Source of the DNA: Calothrix sp. C42_A2020_038
Lineage (GTDB): Bacteria > Cyanobacteriota > Cyanobacteriia > Cyanobacteriales > Nostocaceae
NCBI GenBank assembly: GCA_015272395.1
Contig: JACYLQ010000007.1
Location: forward strand, 62,001 to 126,000
DNA length: 64,000 nt
Reading direction: 5' to 3'
This document shows, piece by piece, positions 7,461-16,852 of this stretch; the first letter of the stretch is position 1; every line of letters starts with the position of its first letter. The notes below the pieces were generated by a model. That model ran no database searches, was not told the DNA's origin, and worked only from the letters and a program-made list of their open reading frames with translations. The position numbers were made by a program, and so were the translations under genes.

Positions 7461-10379
7461 ATGACGAATCTCATTTTAATTGTAGATGATGATGTATTGA
7501 CTCGTATTCAGCTACGAGAGTTACTGGAAAATTCAGAGTATCAAATTATCGAAGCGAGTAGTGGCGAACAAGCTCTGTCGTTGTATTGCCAAAAACAACC
7601 GGAAATGGTTCTACTTGATGCTTTGATGGGGGAAATGGATGGTTTTACTTGCTGTGCCCATTTGCGGAAACTTCCAAAGGGAGAAAATATCCCAATATTG
7701 ATGATTACAGGTCTTTCTGACCATACTTCAGTAGAGCGCGCGTTCTCATCTGGTGCTACAGATTACATTACAAAACCAATTCACTGGCAAGTGCTGCGTC
7801 AGCGTGTTCGCCGCTTACTAGAAGCCAAGCGCATTATGGAGGAATTACAAGAGCAAACTGAACAGTCTAAACGACGCGAAGCGCAGTTAGTGATGGCTTT
7901 AAAGTCTGCTCAGATGGGTACTTGGGATTGGAATATTACTACTGGTAAAGTTACTTGGTCAGATGACAAAGAATCTCTATTTGGATTAGAAAAAGATAAA
8001 TTCGCGGGTACTTACGAAGCTTTCATGAATTGCGTCTATCCGGAAGATAGAGATTTAGTAACAGATGCAATTATACGTGCGATTGAAGAAGGGTCAGAAT
8101 ATAACCTGGAATTTCGAGCCTTGTTACCCGACAATACAATTCGCTGGATTGCAAGTAAAGGGGTAGTATTTCGTAACGAGAAAGGTGTGGCAGTCGGAAT
8201 GTCAGGAGTTGATATGGACATTACCAAGCGAAAACAAGCCGATGAAGCATTGGAAACATATGCCAATCGCCAAGAACGAGTGGCAGAATTAAGCCAACTA
8301 GCTCTGGCTGGTTCAAGTTTAGATGTGTTAATGCAACAAGCAGTTAATGTAGTTGCTCGAAGTTTAGGGGTTGAGTATTGCAAAATTTTGGAATTATCAG
8401 TCGATCAAAATAGCTTCTTATTACGTTCTGGGGTAGGGTGGCGCCAAGGACTCGTAGGAAGTGCAAAATTAAGTACTCAAAAAGAATCACAAGCTGGGTT
8501 TACATTGATTTCGTCAGAACCAGTAGTTGTTAACAATTTTGCCAGCGAAACTCGGTTTGGTAAGACACAGCTACTAGCAGACCATAATATAGTTAGTGGC
8601 GTGAGTGTTGTAATTAATGGTCAAGAGCGACCGTTTGGTATTTTAGGCGCCCACTCTACCAAAGCTCGAAAATACAACCGTGATGAAGTTTACTTTTTAC
8701 AAGCAATTGCTAATGTTTTAGCAACCGCCATTGAGCGCAAGTTGACCGAAACAAGGTTGCGACAAAGTGAAGAAAGATATCACATTTTAGCACAAGCAAC
8801 CAATGATGCAGTTCGGGATTGGGACTTAAGAACCAATCAGGTGTGGTGGAATGACACTATAACTACACTGTTTGGCTATTCAATCGATGATGCTTGCTCG
8901 ACTTCAAATTGGTGGTGTGAGCGTATTCACCCTGATGATCGGTGGCGGATTATTTCCGATATGCAAATGGCGATTGATAATGGCCGACAAGTTTGGTCAA
9001 ATGAGTATCGTTTTCGTCGTGCAGATAGTTCGTATGCATATATTTTTGACAGGGGATATGTAGTACGTGAAAATGGCTCTGCGGTGCGGATGATTGGCGC
9101 CATGATGGATATTTCTGAGCGCAAGCATGTCCAAGAAGAGTTACAGCGTCAGAATTTGCGTTCTCAACTATTTGCAGATTTTACTTTGAAAGTTCGTCAA
9201 TCGCTGCAAATAGACGAAATTCTTTCAACGAGCGTTATCGAAGTACAAAAATTACTCAATGCTGACCGTGTGTTGATTTTGCGGTTGCGTTCAAATGGCT
9301 CAGTGGCAGTAGTTCAAGAAGCAGTTGTTCCTGGGTTTCCTGTGATGCTGGGACTGAATATTTCTGACCCTTGTTTTGGCGAAAATTGTATTCAAAAATA
9401 TCGCCAAGGTCACATTTCCTCATTAGCGGATATTGAAAATAGCAGTATCCAATCTTGTCACATTGAATTTTTGCGAAAATTTGCCGTTAAAGCAAATCTG
9501 ATTGTACCGATTTTACTGCACAATCAACTATGGGGGTTGCTAATTACTCATCAATGTACTCAAAACCGCACATGGACAGCGTGGGAAATCGAGCTTTTAC
9601 GTCAACTTGCAGATCAGATTGGTATTGCTCTTGCCCAAGCGAAACTTCTGGAAAAAGAAACATTACAGCTTCAAGAGCTTACCCGCTCGAATGAGGAACT
9701 TCAACAATTTGCCTTTATTGCTTCTCATGATTTACAAGAGCCGTTAAGAAAAATTAAAGCATTTGGAGACCGTCTTAAAACTGCATGTAATGATCATCTT
9801 TCTGAACAAGGACGCGATTACCTTGACAGAATGCAAAATGCCGCTCAACGAATGCAGGCGTTAATTGAAGATTTGTTAACCTTATCACGTGTAACTACGC
9901 GCGCACAACCATTTATTCCTGTGAACTTATCTCAAATAGTTTCGGAAGTTTTATCTGACTTAGAAGTTACCATTCAGCAAGCGGGTGGACATATTGAATT
10001 GGGAGACTTACCAACAATTAATGCTGATCCACTTCAAATGCGGCAATTATTACAAAACTTAATTGGTAACGCTTTGAAATTTCACCGTCCTCAAGAAGCA
10101 CCAGTAGTAAGTATTTACGGCGAAATTGTCACAGAAGAGAATGGCGTACAAATGTGTCAGTTTATAGTCCAAGATAACGGTATTGGGTTTAACGAAAAAT
10201 ATTGCGACCGTATTTTTCAAGTTTTTCAAAGATTGCACGGACGTAGCGAATACGAGGGTACAGGAATTGGGCTAGCCATATGTCGTAAAATTGTTGAGCG
10301 ACACCAAGGAAGTATTATTGCTAAAAGTCAACCTGGACAGGGTGCAAAATTTATTGTGAAATTACCGATAGGTAAGTAA
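7461..10379 (+). CDS. sensor histidine kinase REC-PAS-GAF-PAS-GAF(candidate cyanobacteriochrome)-HisKA-HATPase
   Basis: 972 aa, soluble. Domains: receiver 1-125 with acceptor D53; PAS/PAC about 155-265; GAF1 about 270-425; PAS/PAC about 435-555; GAF2 about 565-730; HisKA with H756 in A-S-H-D-L-Q-E-P; HATPase about 860-970 (D-N-G-I-G-F, G-T-G-I-G-L-A). GAF2 has the cyanobacteriochrome hallmarks: D636-P-C638-F, then S-C666-H667 followed by F-x-V-K-A-N-L-I-V-P-I and W-G-L-L-I-T-H-Q-C. The two cysteines are 28 residues apart, the spacing known for DXCF photoreceptors such as TePixJ. The kinase core is the phytochrome-like type. The Rcp1-like regulator that follows is a natural phosphate acceptor. 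Domain calls are firm; bilin binding is inferred. Confidence 0.9.
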   Translation: MTNLILIVDDDVLTRIQLRELLENSEYQIIEASSGEQALSLYCQKQPEMVLLDALMGEMDGFTCCAHLRKLPKGENIPILMITGLSDHTSVERAFSSGATDYITKPIHWQVLRQRVRRLLEAKRIMEELQEQTEQSKRREAQLVMALKSAQMGTWDWNITTGKVTWSDDKESLFGLEKDKFAGTYEAFMNCVYPEDRDLVTDAIIRAIEEGSEYNLEFRALLPDNTIRWIASKGVVFRNEKGVAVGMSGVDMDITKRKQADEALETYANRQERVAELSQLALAGSSLDVLMQQAVNVVARSLGVEYCKILELSVDQNSFLLRSGVGWRQGLVGSAKLSTQKESQAGFTLISSEPVVVNNFASETRFGKTQLLADHNIVSGVSVVINGQERPFGILGAHSTKARKYNRDEVYFLQAIANVLATAIERKLTETRLRQSEERYHILAQATNDAVRDWDLRTNQVWWNDTITTLFGYSIDDACSTSNWWCERIHPDDRWRIISDMQMAIDNGRQVWSNEYRFRRADSSYAYIFDRGYVVRENGSAVRMIGAMMDISERKHVQEELQRQNLRSQLFADFTLKVRQSLQIDEILSTSVIEVQKLLNADRVLILRLRSNGSVAVVQEAVVPGFPVMLGLNISDPCFGENCIQKYRQGHISSLADIENSSIQSCHIEFLRKFAVKANLIVPILLHNQLWGLLITHQCTQNRTWTAWEIELLRQLADQIGIALAQAKLLEKETLQLQELTRSNEELQQFAFIASHDLQEPLRKIKAFGDRLKTACNDHLSEQGRDYLDRMQNAAQRMQALIEDLLTLSRVTTRAQPFIPVNLSQIVSEVLSDLEVTIQQAGGHIELGDLPTINADPLQMRQLLQNLIGNALKFHRPQEAPVVSIYGEIVTEENGVQMCQFIVQDNGIGFNEKYCDRIFQVFQRLHGRSEYEGTGIGLAICRKIVERHQGSIIAKSQPGQGAKFIVKLPIGK

Positions 10380-10535
10380 AGGCGTTTATTTCCGAGACGC
10401 TCTCGAAGGTTGTTTCCTAATTTATACGCTCAAATACATCCGTAAATCTATGAAATCATATATTATCATCTAAATTTTATATTGAGATTTAATACTTAAT
10501 TCATACTTTTGTGAGCAAAAAGGAGAAAATGCATA

Positions 10536-10982
10536 GTGAAGGGTTGTCAGACAATCGTAAAAATTTTATTAGCTGATGATGACGAAGACGATTGCATGTT
10601 AGCGCGCGAAGCTTTGGCTGAAAGTCGCTTATCGAGCGAACTATACGTAGTAAAGGATGGTGAGGAGTTGATGGATTATTTATATCATCGAGGCCAGTAT
10701 GTATCCCCAAACAGTTCACCTCGTCCTGGCTTGATTTTACTTGACTTAAATATGCCCAAGAAAGATGGTCGTGAAGCTCTTAAGGAAATCAAAAGTGACC
10801 CGGAGTTACGAAAAATACCTGTGATTGTACTGACGACCTCCAAAGCAGAAGAAGATATATATCGTACATACGATTTAGGCGCAAATTCGTTCATTATTAA
10901 ACCAATGAATTTTGCGTCTTTAGTAGAAGTGATGCGAACGATTGGACAATATTGGTTTGAAATCGTAGAACTACCGCTTTAA
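10536..10982 (+). CDS. Rcp1-like single-domain response regulator
   Basis: 148 aa, one CheY-like receiver domain. Acidic cluster A-D-D-D-E-D-D at about 13-19, phosphoacceptor D70 in L-L-D-L-N-M-P, switch threonine in V-L-T-T-S and lysine in I-I-K-P-M-N. This D-D-E-D-D, L-D-L-N-M-P, T-T-S pattern is that of the phytochrome partner Rcp1 family. The start is GTG, 11 bases after an AAGGAG; a nearer ATG is out of frame. It lies 156 bases after a phytochrome-type histidine kinase and 15 bases before another hybrid kinase, so all three likely form one signalling unit. No output domain, so it acts through protein contacts. Confidence 0.9.
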   Translation: MKGCQTIVKILLADDDEDDCMLAREALAESRLSSELYVVKDGEELMDYLYHRGQYVSPNSSPRPGLILLDLNMPKKDGREALKEIKSDPELRKIPVIVLTTSKAEEDIYRTYDLGANSFIIKPMNFASLVEVMRTIGQYWFEIVELPL

Positions 10983-10997
10983 ACGGGAGAGGCAATA

Positions 10998-12893
10998 ATG
11001 AAAAATAGCCCCATCCGAGTGCTTCTTATTGATGACGATGAAGATGATTATATCCTAACTCGTGATTGGTTCTCTGAATTTCAGGTTGCTGGCTGCGGAT
11101 TAGAATGGGTAAGCAGCTATGAAACTGCACTTCATACAATTGCTCGTCACCAACATGATATCTATCTTATTGATTATCGCTTGGGTGAAGGTAATGGCTT
11201 GGAATTACTGCGTGCTGCTGTCGCTTCTGGTACTAGCGCACCAATAATTTTACTAACTGGTCAAGGTGAACGCGATATTGATATTGAAGCGATGCAAGCT
11301 GGCGCCGCTGATTATCTAGAAAAAAGTCAATTGAATGCAGCTTTGCTAGAACGTTCAATTCGCTATGCACTCGAACGTAAACGCGCAGAACGGAAAATTC
11401 GCGAGCAAGCAGCATTACTTGATGTTGCAACTGATGCAATTTTTGTTTGTAACTTAAAAAATCAAATACTTTTTTGGAACAAAGCAGCGGAACGTTTGTA
11501 CGGATGGAAGGAAGAAGAAGCGCTCGGTAAGCAGACAATACAACTTTGGCGGGAAGATAGTGTATCACAATTTCAATCAGCTTTTAACACCCTACTCAAA
11601 AATGGTGCATGGGAAGGTGAGCTAAAACAAACTACAAAATCAGGCAATCAAATCGTCGTCGAAAGTCGTTGGACATTAGTACCTGAATTTGATAGTAAAG
11701 CACAAGCTATTCTTGTGGTTAATACAGATATTACACAAAAAAAACAATTGGAAACTCAGTTTTTCCGCGCACAACGTTTAGAAAGTATTGGTACTTTAGC
11801 AAGTGGTATCGCTCACGACCTCAATAATGTTTTGGCACCAATTTTAATGACCGCACAACTTTTGGAATCACAATTAAAAGACGAACGCAGCAAAAAACTT
11901 TTACCGATATTAATATCCAACGCCAAACGTGGCGCCAACTTAGTCAAGCAAGTCCTCTCCTTTACACGAGGTATAGAAGGTGAGCGCACAATGACACAAA
12001 TCAAGCACCTAATTACCGAAATTCAGCAAATAATCAAAGAAACATTTCCAAAATCGATTCAAGTTACTACTAATATCTCTCCCAAATTATGGACTGTTTT
12101 AGGTAATGCGACTCAACTCCATCAAGTCTTGATGAATCTCTGCGTCAATGCGCGCGACGCAATGCCTGACGGTGGAAGACTGGAAATATCTGCTGATAAT
12201 ATCTATATCGATGAAAACTTTGCCAAGATGTATATTGAAGCACGGGTTGGTAACTATATATTAGTAACAATTAGCGATACAGGCGTAGGTATACCTCCAG
12301 ATATTTTAGACCGTATATTTGAACCATTTTTTACTACCAAAGAACTTGGTAAAGGTACTGGACTTGGGCTTTCTACTGTTTTAGGAATTGTTAAAAGTCA
12401 CGGAGGATTTATTAATGTTTCCAGCGATGTGAACAGGGGAAGTAAATTTCAAGTTTATTTACCAGCACAGCAAATTCCTGAAATTCCAGAAGAGAACGAT
12501 ACCGAATTACCTAAAGGTAATGGTGAATTAATATTGGTCATTGATGATGAAGATTCGATTCGCGATGTTACCAAAACATCTTTAGAAACTTATAATTACA
12601 AAGCAATAACAGCTAGTGATGGCATCGAAGCAATTGCTCTATACGCTGAACACCGCGATCAAATAGAAATCGTCTTAACCGATATGATAATGCCCGTAAT
12701 GGACGGATTAACTACTATTCGCACTCTGCAAAAAATTAATCCCGCTGTTAAAATTATCGCCGTTAGTGGACTTCTCTCTAGTGATAAAGTAAATAATGCT
12801 ACTGAGATTGGTGTCAAAGCTTTTTTATCAAAACCTTACACCGCCAAGCAACTTTTACAAACGATTGGTACTGTAAAAAGTAATGAATGCTAA
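10998..12893 (+). CDS. hybrid histidine kinase REC-PAS-HisKA-HATPase-REC
   Basis: 631 aa, soluble. Receiver 1-125 with acceptor D59 in L-I-D-Y-R-L-G, PAS about 130-250, HisKA with H273 in G-I-A-H-D-L-N-N-V, HATPase about 375-490 (D-T-G-V-G-I, G-T-G-L-G-L-S), C-terminal receiver with D562 in L-T-D-M-I-M-P. It starts 15 bases after the Rcp1-like gene with a GGGAGAGG site, so the two are probably co-transcribed and coupled. From the PAS domain onward it parallels the kinase at 3669-6857 almost residue for residue in motif regions, evidence of a local duplication. A receiver at each end suggests a phosphorelay hub that takes phosphate from, or competes for, the upstream kinase. Confidence 0.9.
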   Translation: MKNSPIRVLLIDDDEDDYILTRDWFSEFQVAGCGLEWVSSYETALHTIARHQHDIYLIDYRLGEGNGLELLRAAVASGTSAPIILLTGQGERDIDIEAMQAGAADYLEKSQLNAALLERSIRYALERKRAERKIREQAALLDVATDAIFVCNLKNQILFWNKAAERLYGWKEEEALGKQTIQLWREDSVSQFQSAFNTLLKNGAWEGELKQTTKSGNQIVVESRWTLVPEFDSKAQAILVVNTDITQKKQLETQFFRAQRLESIGTLASGIAHDLNNVLAPILMTAQLLESQLKDERSKKLLPILISNAKRGANLVKQVLSFTRGIEGERTMTQIKHLITEIQQIIKETFPKSIQVTTNISPKLWTVLGNATQLHQVLMNLCVNARDAMPDGGRLEISADNIYIDENFAKMYIEARVGNYILVTISDTGVGIPPDILDRIFEPFFTTKELGKGTGLGLSTVLGIVKSHGGFINVSSDVNRGSKFQVYLPAQQIPEIPEENDTELPKGNGELILVIDDEDSIRDVTKTSLETYNYKAITASDGIEAIALYAEHRDQIEIVLTDMIMPVMDGLTTIRTLQKINPAVKIIAVSGLLSSDKVNNATEIGVKAFLSKPYTAKQLLQTIGTVKSNEC

Positions 12894-13049
12894 ATATCAT
12901 ACATTTTATACTGAACCCCAAAATTGAAGCATTATTACTAATCGATGGTAAATATTGTTTAACACGCCATCACGTAAATTCCAGTCTGGGTTGAAAAAAT
13001 CTTGGATGTTCTACTAACCTGCAACACCTTGTAGATTTGAACACAAGTA

Positions 13050-13262
13050 TTAATCAGTTTTGCTTTTCTCTTCCTTTGCGACTTTGGGTACCCAACCTGG
13101 AGTTTCAGCATCTTCCCAACCAGCTGGACGCTTAGAGTTGTACCAACCAATTGAACCAATTATCGCAGCTGCTAAAAATCCTCCTATGCTCACAAAGGTA
13201 AGAATTGCTTGGAGATACGAATTGTAAGATGCCTTGTCTATAGCCGCTAAGAAAAAGTTCAT
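13050..13262 (-). CDS. small single-helix membrane protein, Psb35-like
   Basis: 70 aa. One transmembrane helix at about 18-42 (F-V-S-I-G-G-F-L-A-A-A-I-I-G), then the basic-aromatic W-Y-N-S-K-R-P-A-G-W-E segment and a charged Lys/Glu tail ending K-S-K-T-D. From memory this pattern matches the cyanobacterial photosystem II assembly protein Psb35 (Ssl2148 of Synechocystis), which associates with CP47 and small CAB-like proteins in the thylakoid. No search could be run, so the name is tentative; that it is a real short membrane protein is more secure. It stands alone, downstream of pyrR on the same strand with a hairpin between them. Confidence 0.55.
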   Translation of the reverse strand: MNFFLAAIDKASYNSYLQAILTFVSIGGFLAAAIIGSIGWYNSKRPAGWEDAETPGWVPKVAKEEKSKTD

Positions 13263-13365
13263 TTGATTTATGTAAAGTTTAGTAACGTGGTAGTTATTAA
13301 TAAATATTAATACTTAAAGCCCAATACATCAACATATTTGTAAATTGATGTACTTTTAATTCATT

Positions 13366-13395
13366 CCTAGGATTTGAAACGGTTTCAACCCTAGG
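13366..13395. terminator. perfect-ended hairpin between pyrR and the Psb35-like gene
   Basis: CCTAGG (13366-13371) and CCTAGG (13390-13395) flank TTTGAAAC and GTTTCAA, giving a long hairpin with almost no loop. It lies just past the pyrR stop on the minus strand. There is no T-run on either side, so it may be a processing or operator element rather than an intrinsic terminator. Confidence 0.45.
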
Positions 13396-13420
13396 CGAAA
13401 TAACTCCTAACTCTTATTTA

Positions 13421-13963
13421 TTAGGAACTGATTAGTTCAACAGCATCGCGTCCGTCAAAGTTATTTAAATAGACTTTTACAATTTCTTCCTTTGTTGTTG
13501 GTAGTTGCTTGCCGACAAAATCTGGATGAATTGGTACTTCTCGATGACCTCGATCAACTAGTACAGCTAAACGAATTACTTCTGGTCTACCATACTCATT
13601 GATTGCGTTTAACGCTGCCCGAATAGTTCTGCCTTTAAAAATGACATCATCAACAAGAACAACTGTTTTATCGGTTAAGTCAAACGGGATATCTGTTTTT
13701 GCTGGAGTTCTTAAACCTATTTGGTCTAGGTCATCGCGGTAAAAGGTAATATCTAATGCTCCTACGGGAACTGAAATCCCTTCCATTGTTTCGATTTGAC
13801 GTGCAAGTAATTCAGCCATAGGTACCCCTCTTGTATAAATACCTAAAAGTACTAACTGCGACAAATCACGGCTTCTTTCAATGATTTGTGAAGCTAAACG
13901 ATTCACGGTACGACGAAGTTCTTCAGATGAAAGAATCTCAACTACTTTCGCAGACAGATTCAT
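13421..13963 (-). CDS. pyrR: bifunctional pyr operon regulator / uracil phosphoribosyltransferase PyrR
   Basis: 180 aa, the normal PyrR length. Type I phosphoribosyltransferase fold with the PRPP-binding loop [13 protein letters not shown] at 101-113, preceded by the D-I-T-F-Y-R-D-D segment at 71-78 that is typical of PyrR rather than Upp. It converts uracil and PRPP to UMP. In Firmicutes PyrR also binds pyr mRNA; cyanobacterial PyrR is less studied and no pyr genes are adjacent here, so an RNA-binding role is not shown. The last residues are E-L-I-S-S. It follows cbiB on the same strand with a 38-base gap. Confidence 0.92.
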   Translation of the reverse strand: MNLSAKVVEILSSEELRRTVNRLASQIIERSRDLSQLVLLGIYTRGVPMAELLARQIETMEGISVPVGALDITFYRDDLDQIGLRTPAKTDIPFDLTDKTVVLVDDVIFKGRTIRAALNAINEYGRPEVIRLAVLVDRGHREVPIHPDFVGKQLPTTKEEIVKVYLNNFDGRDAVELISS

Positions 13964-14001
13964 AATTCCAATGTCCTAATTCCTAAGCCTTGTTTTTATC
14001 A

Positions 14002-14982
14002 TCACCTGTTTGATGCTAAAAAGACCATAATGGTAGCGATTCCCAACCATATCAAAAACGAATATCTTGTTAATTGCAGTGCATATTGGATTGTTTGTGG
14101 TTGAATTGGGTTTAGATTATCTCCTAGTAGCGGTTTATGTTTGATTACTCCACGGTACGAGTTAGTACCGCCGACTTGCACTCCTAGTATGGCAGCATAA
14201 ATGCATTCACTCCAGCCTGAGTTGGGACTGGGGTCAAACACTGCGTCACGGCGACAAATATGCCATACTTCTAAAGGTCTCAAAGAAATTAGCCCTAAAG
14301 TCATCACTAAAAGACGACAAGGTATCCAAGTTAAACAATCTTCTGATCGGGCGCTGAACCAACCCACATAAGTGTAAGGTTGTTCTTTATAACCTACCAT
14401 CGAATCAAGAGTACTAAAGGCTTTGTAAACTAGTGCCAAAGGTGCTGGTCCACAGTGTGGTATATATGCACTAATAAAAATTCCAATAATTGCATAGAAT
14501 AAAGGCGCCATAACGCCATCAGTGGCGTTCTCTGTGACAGTTTCTAAAACAGCACGTAATATTTCTGATTTGGAGAGATTTTCGGTATCACGTCCAACAA
14601 ATTGGCTCAGATTCAAACGAGCTTGATGAATATCTTCTGAAATTAAGGGCTTTAATACGCTTTTAGCAGCGTTACTTAAACTTTTTGCTGCGAAACAACT
14701 AGCAAGTAGAATTGATTCGATAATACTTCCTAGTAATGGATGTAAGTACCGAGCAGTTTGAATCAATAAAACGCTGATGGCGCCAGTAGCAGATACTAAG
14801 AAAATGGCAAGGAAAATACCAGCTATTCGCTGTGTAAAGGAATTTTTACATAAAAATAAAATTATTTTAGTCAATTTAGAAACTGTCCACCCCATGACTT
14901 GTACAGGATGAAGCCAGGAAATGGGGTCACCAATCAAATAGTCTAAGGTTGCTGCAACCAGCAAAACAATGACATTATTCAT
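14002..14982 (-). CDS. cbiB: adenosylcobinamide-phosphate synthase CbiB/CobD
   Basis: 326 aa integral membrane protein. The N-terminus D-Y-L-I-G-D-P-x-x-W-L-H-P-V-Q at 14-28 is the family signature. Other conserved segments are E-N-A-T-D-G-V near 148 and the S-P-N-S-G-W region near 251. The enzyme attaches the aminopropanol (or ethanolamine-phosphate) arm to adenosylcobyric acid during cobalamin synthesis in the cytoplasmic membrane. Length is normal (about 310-330). It lies between the Rrf2 regulator and pyrR, all on the minus strand, with 71 bases upstream; no cobalamin riboswitch is visible in that short leader. Confidence 0.92.
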   Translation of the reverse strand: MNNVIVLLVAATLDYLIGDPISWLHPVQVMGWTVSKLTKIILFLCKNSFTQRIAGIFLAIFLVSATGAISVLLIQTARYLHPLLGSIIESILLASCFAAKSLSNAAKSVLKPLISEDIHQARLNLSQFVGRDTENLSKSEILRAVLETVTENATDGVMAPLFYAIIGIFISAYIPHCGPAPLALVYKAFSTLDSMVGYKEQPYTYVGWFSARSEDCLTWIPCRLLVMTLGLISLRPLEVWHICRRDAVFDPSPNSGWSECIYAAILGVQVGGTNSYRGVIKHKPLLGDNLNPIQPQTIQYALQLTRYSFLIWLGIATIMVFLASNR

Positions 14983-15053
14983 TTATTGGAAGCATAGTTA
15001 GCAATTATCGTTTAAGATTACAAGCGTTAAACCTCAATTCCTAGAAACCAAAA

Positions 15054-15494
15054 CTAAACAATAAAACTAGCTTCTTCGCCAAGTGATGCTTGCCAACTAC
15101 GAGCATCATAATACAGATCTGCTAGGGTAATACTGTATAAAGCTTCTTTTAGTTTTTGATTTAGTCTTTGCCAGAGAGTTAAGGTTACCCAGTCTTCGGC
15201 TTGAGTTGGTTGGGATTGTTGTGGCAAGTGAGCAATATTCTCACCCACTGCTTCCAAAATTTCTCCTATCGATATTTGTGCGGGTGATTTGGCTAGCAGG
15301 TATCCGCCAACACTGCCACGAATTGATTTTACTAACCCCGCGCGACGCATTTCTATCAATAATTTTTCTAAGTAGGGGGCAGGAATATCTTGACGAGACG
15401 CAATCGCTTTGACAGATGCGCTCGTATTGGGTCTAAGCAAGCTTAAATCAAGCAATGCTTTAACGCTGTAATGTCCGCGAGTAGTGAGCTTCAT
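15054..15494 (-). CDS. Rrf2 family transcriptional regulator lacking cluster cysteines
   Basis: 146 aa from the ATG at 15494; the longer reading begins with TTG at 15521. The N-terminal winged helix carries T-T-R-G-H-Y-S-V-K-A-L-L-D, then I-P-A-P-Y-L-E-K-L-L and R-G-S-V-G-G-Y-L-L, the standard Rrf2 recognition helix and wing. IscR- and NsrR-type members hold a [2Fe-2S] or [4Fe-4S] cluster by three cysteines near residues 90-105; this protein has no cysteine at all, so it cannot sense by that route. Targets are unknown. The long leader (about 700 bases to cyAbrB) offers room for its own promoter. Confidence 0.87.
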   Translation of the reverse strand: MKLTTRGHYSVKALLDLSLLRPNTSASVKAIASRQDIPAPYLEKLLIEMRRAGLVKSIRGSVGGYLLAKSPAQISIGEILEAVGENIAHLPQQSQPTQAEDWVTLTLWQRLNQKLKEALYSITLADLYYDARSWQASLGEEASFIV

Positions 15495-16203
15495 CGCCTT
15501 ATCTATTGATGGATGCTTCAATCAGTTGGTTAATTTTGTGTTTTGGTTGTTAGTTGTTTGTCGGATTGTTATCCTATGTTACATTTGTATGATTTCATTT
15601 CAATACGGATATGATGGTGGGCAAGTTTTTTAGCGTTACTTAAGGAATCTTAAACAACCATAGCGTATGTAGAAAGTTTACGCACCAAAATTACGACGAA
15701 ACGAATCACACTAGTGTCAACCTGATTAAGTTTTTTGCAGGTTAATGATGTCAGTGTAGCCTCGATGTATATCGACAAACTATATATAGTTAAGTAGATA
15801 GAGTGTAAATAAAAGATGCGATTGTGACAGCGGTACTTTCAGATATACGACAAACACATTTGTCGGGTTGTGTGTCACTTACTCTTGGCATCCCATATTT
15901 AACATTACTTGGTTTATTCATTACAAAACTTGACCTGATGCCTGCAAAAAAGCAAAGAAACACATAAAACACGATTGTCTGGATTCTATAAATAAAATTC
16001 TTTTGACCTCAAATCTTGCTTTGGGTTGGATTCGCAGACCAAACTTTGACAAGATTGTTAATATTGCTTTTCTCAACCACCTACTTATGTAATATACTTA
16101 GCTAGGCTGATATAAAAATAAAAAGTTCTACTCTGTAGAGCAAATTGTCAGCTAAAATAAAAACAATTCGACCTTTTGAACCATTCATTTTTGTTTTACG
16201 TTG
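15495..16203. other. intergenic region between two divergent regulator genes
   Basis: About 700 bases with no supported gene. It must carry promoters for the Rrf2 gene (minus) and cyAbrB (plus). Before cyAbrB, TAATATACT near 16090 could be a -10 element. Short reading frames here have no recognisable product. No riboswitch or tRNA was seen. Confidence 0.5.
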
Positions 16204-16617
16204 ATGGCTAAACAGAAAAAAATTGAACCCCTTGTCGGCGAAGATTTGCTTACTAAAGTCAAAGAACTTGAAAATCTGAGCAAGGAAGAAAAAGCTAAAC
16301 GGTGTGGATACTACACCGTTACCAAAAACGGCATCGAGCGAGTCAATATGATGAAGTTCTTGAATGCCTTAATTGATGCAGAAGGCATTCAGTTAGATAG
16401 TTCGCCTAGTGCAAACGGACGCGGTGGACGTAGCGCTAGCTATCGGATTAGCGTGCAGTCAAATGGTAACTTGCTTATTGGCTCGGCTTACACAAAACAA
16501 ATGGGTCTCCAAGCTGGAGATGAGTTCATCATTACCCTAGGTAAAAAGCACATCAGACTCCGGCAGGTAGACTCAGATGAACGCGAAGAAAGTGAAGCTA
16601 TGGAAGCTACAGCTTAA
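16204..16617 (+). CDS. cyanobacterial AbrB-like transcriptional regulator (cyAbrB)
   Basis: 137 aa from the ATG at 16204; a TTG three bases earlier is in frame. Recognisable cyAbrB layout: N-terminal K-Q-K-K-I-E-P-L-V-G-E-D-L-L, the C-G-Y-Y-T-V-T-K-N-G segment near 37-46, F-L-N-A-L-I-D-A-E-G-I near 56-66, and a C-terminal AbrB-type half (Y-T-K-Q-M-G-L-Q-A-G-D-E-F) with an acidic tail. cyAbrB proteins bind DNA as global regulators of carbon/nitrogen balance, hydrogenase and stress genes; Nostoc has two paralogues, CalA and CalB, and I cannot say which this is. It stands alone, with convergent ClC downstream. Confidence 0.9.
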   Translation: MAKQKKIEPLVGEDLLTKVKELENLSKEEKAKRCGYYTVTKNGIERVNMMKFLNALIDAEGIQLDSSPSANGRGGRSASYRISVQSNGNLLIGSAYTKQMGLQAGDEFIITLGKKHIRLRQVDSDEREESEAMEATA

Positions 16618-16852
16618 ATAGCTATTGGTCATTGTTTATTAGTCATTAGTTATTAGCCAGACGCAGTAAGCCTGATTATTTGTGCCTATTTTCACTGCGC
16701 CAAATTTTCAGTGCTTTATGTGAACTCAAGCTATATGCGTAATATAAATGTAAGGTGCAAAGAACGCGCTATATTTTTGCTATTCAACTTCATAGCGTGT
16801 CCTTAAGTCAACCGTAACATACGTATAAGAGCTATTGACTAATGACTATTGG

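Noticed and set aside
13366-13395. Intrinsic terminator for pyrR
   Set aside because: The hairpin is strong, but no T-run follows on either strand; listed with reduced confidence.
14983-15053. Cobalamin riboswitch before cbiB
   Set aside because: The 71-base gap to the Rrf2 gene is too short and has no B12-box-like segment.
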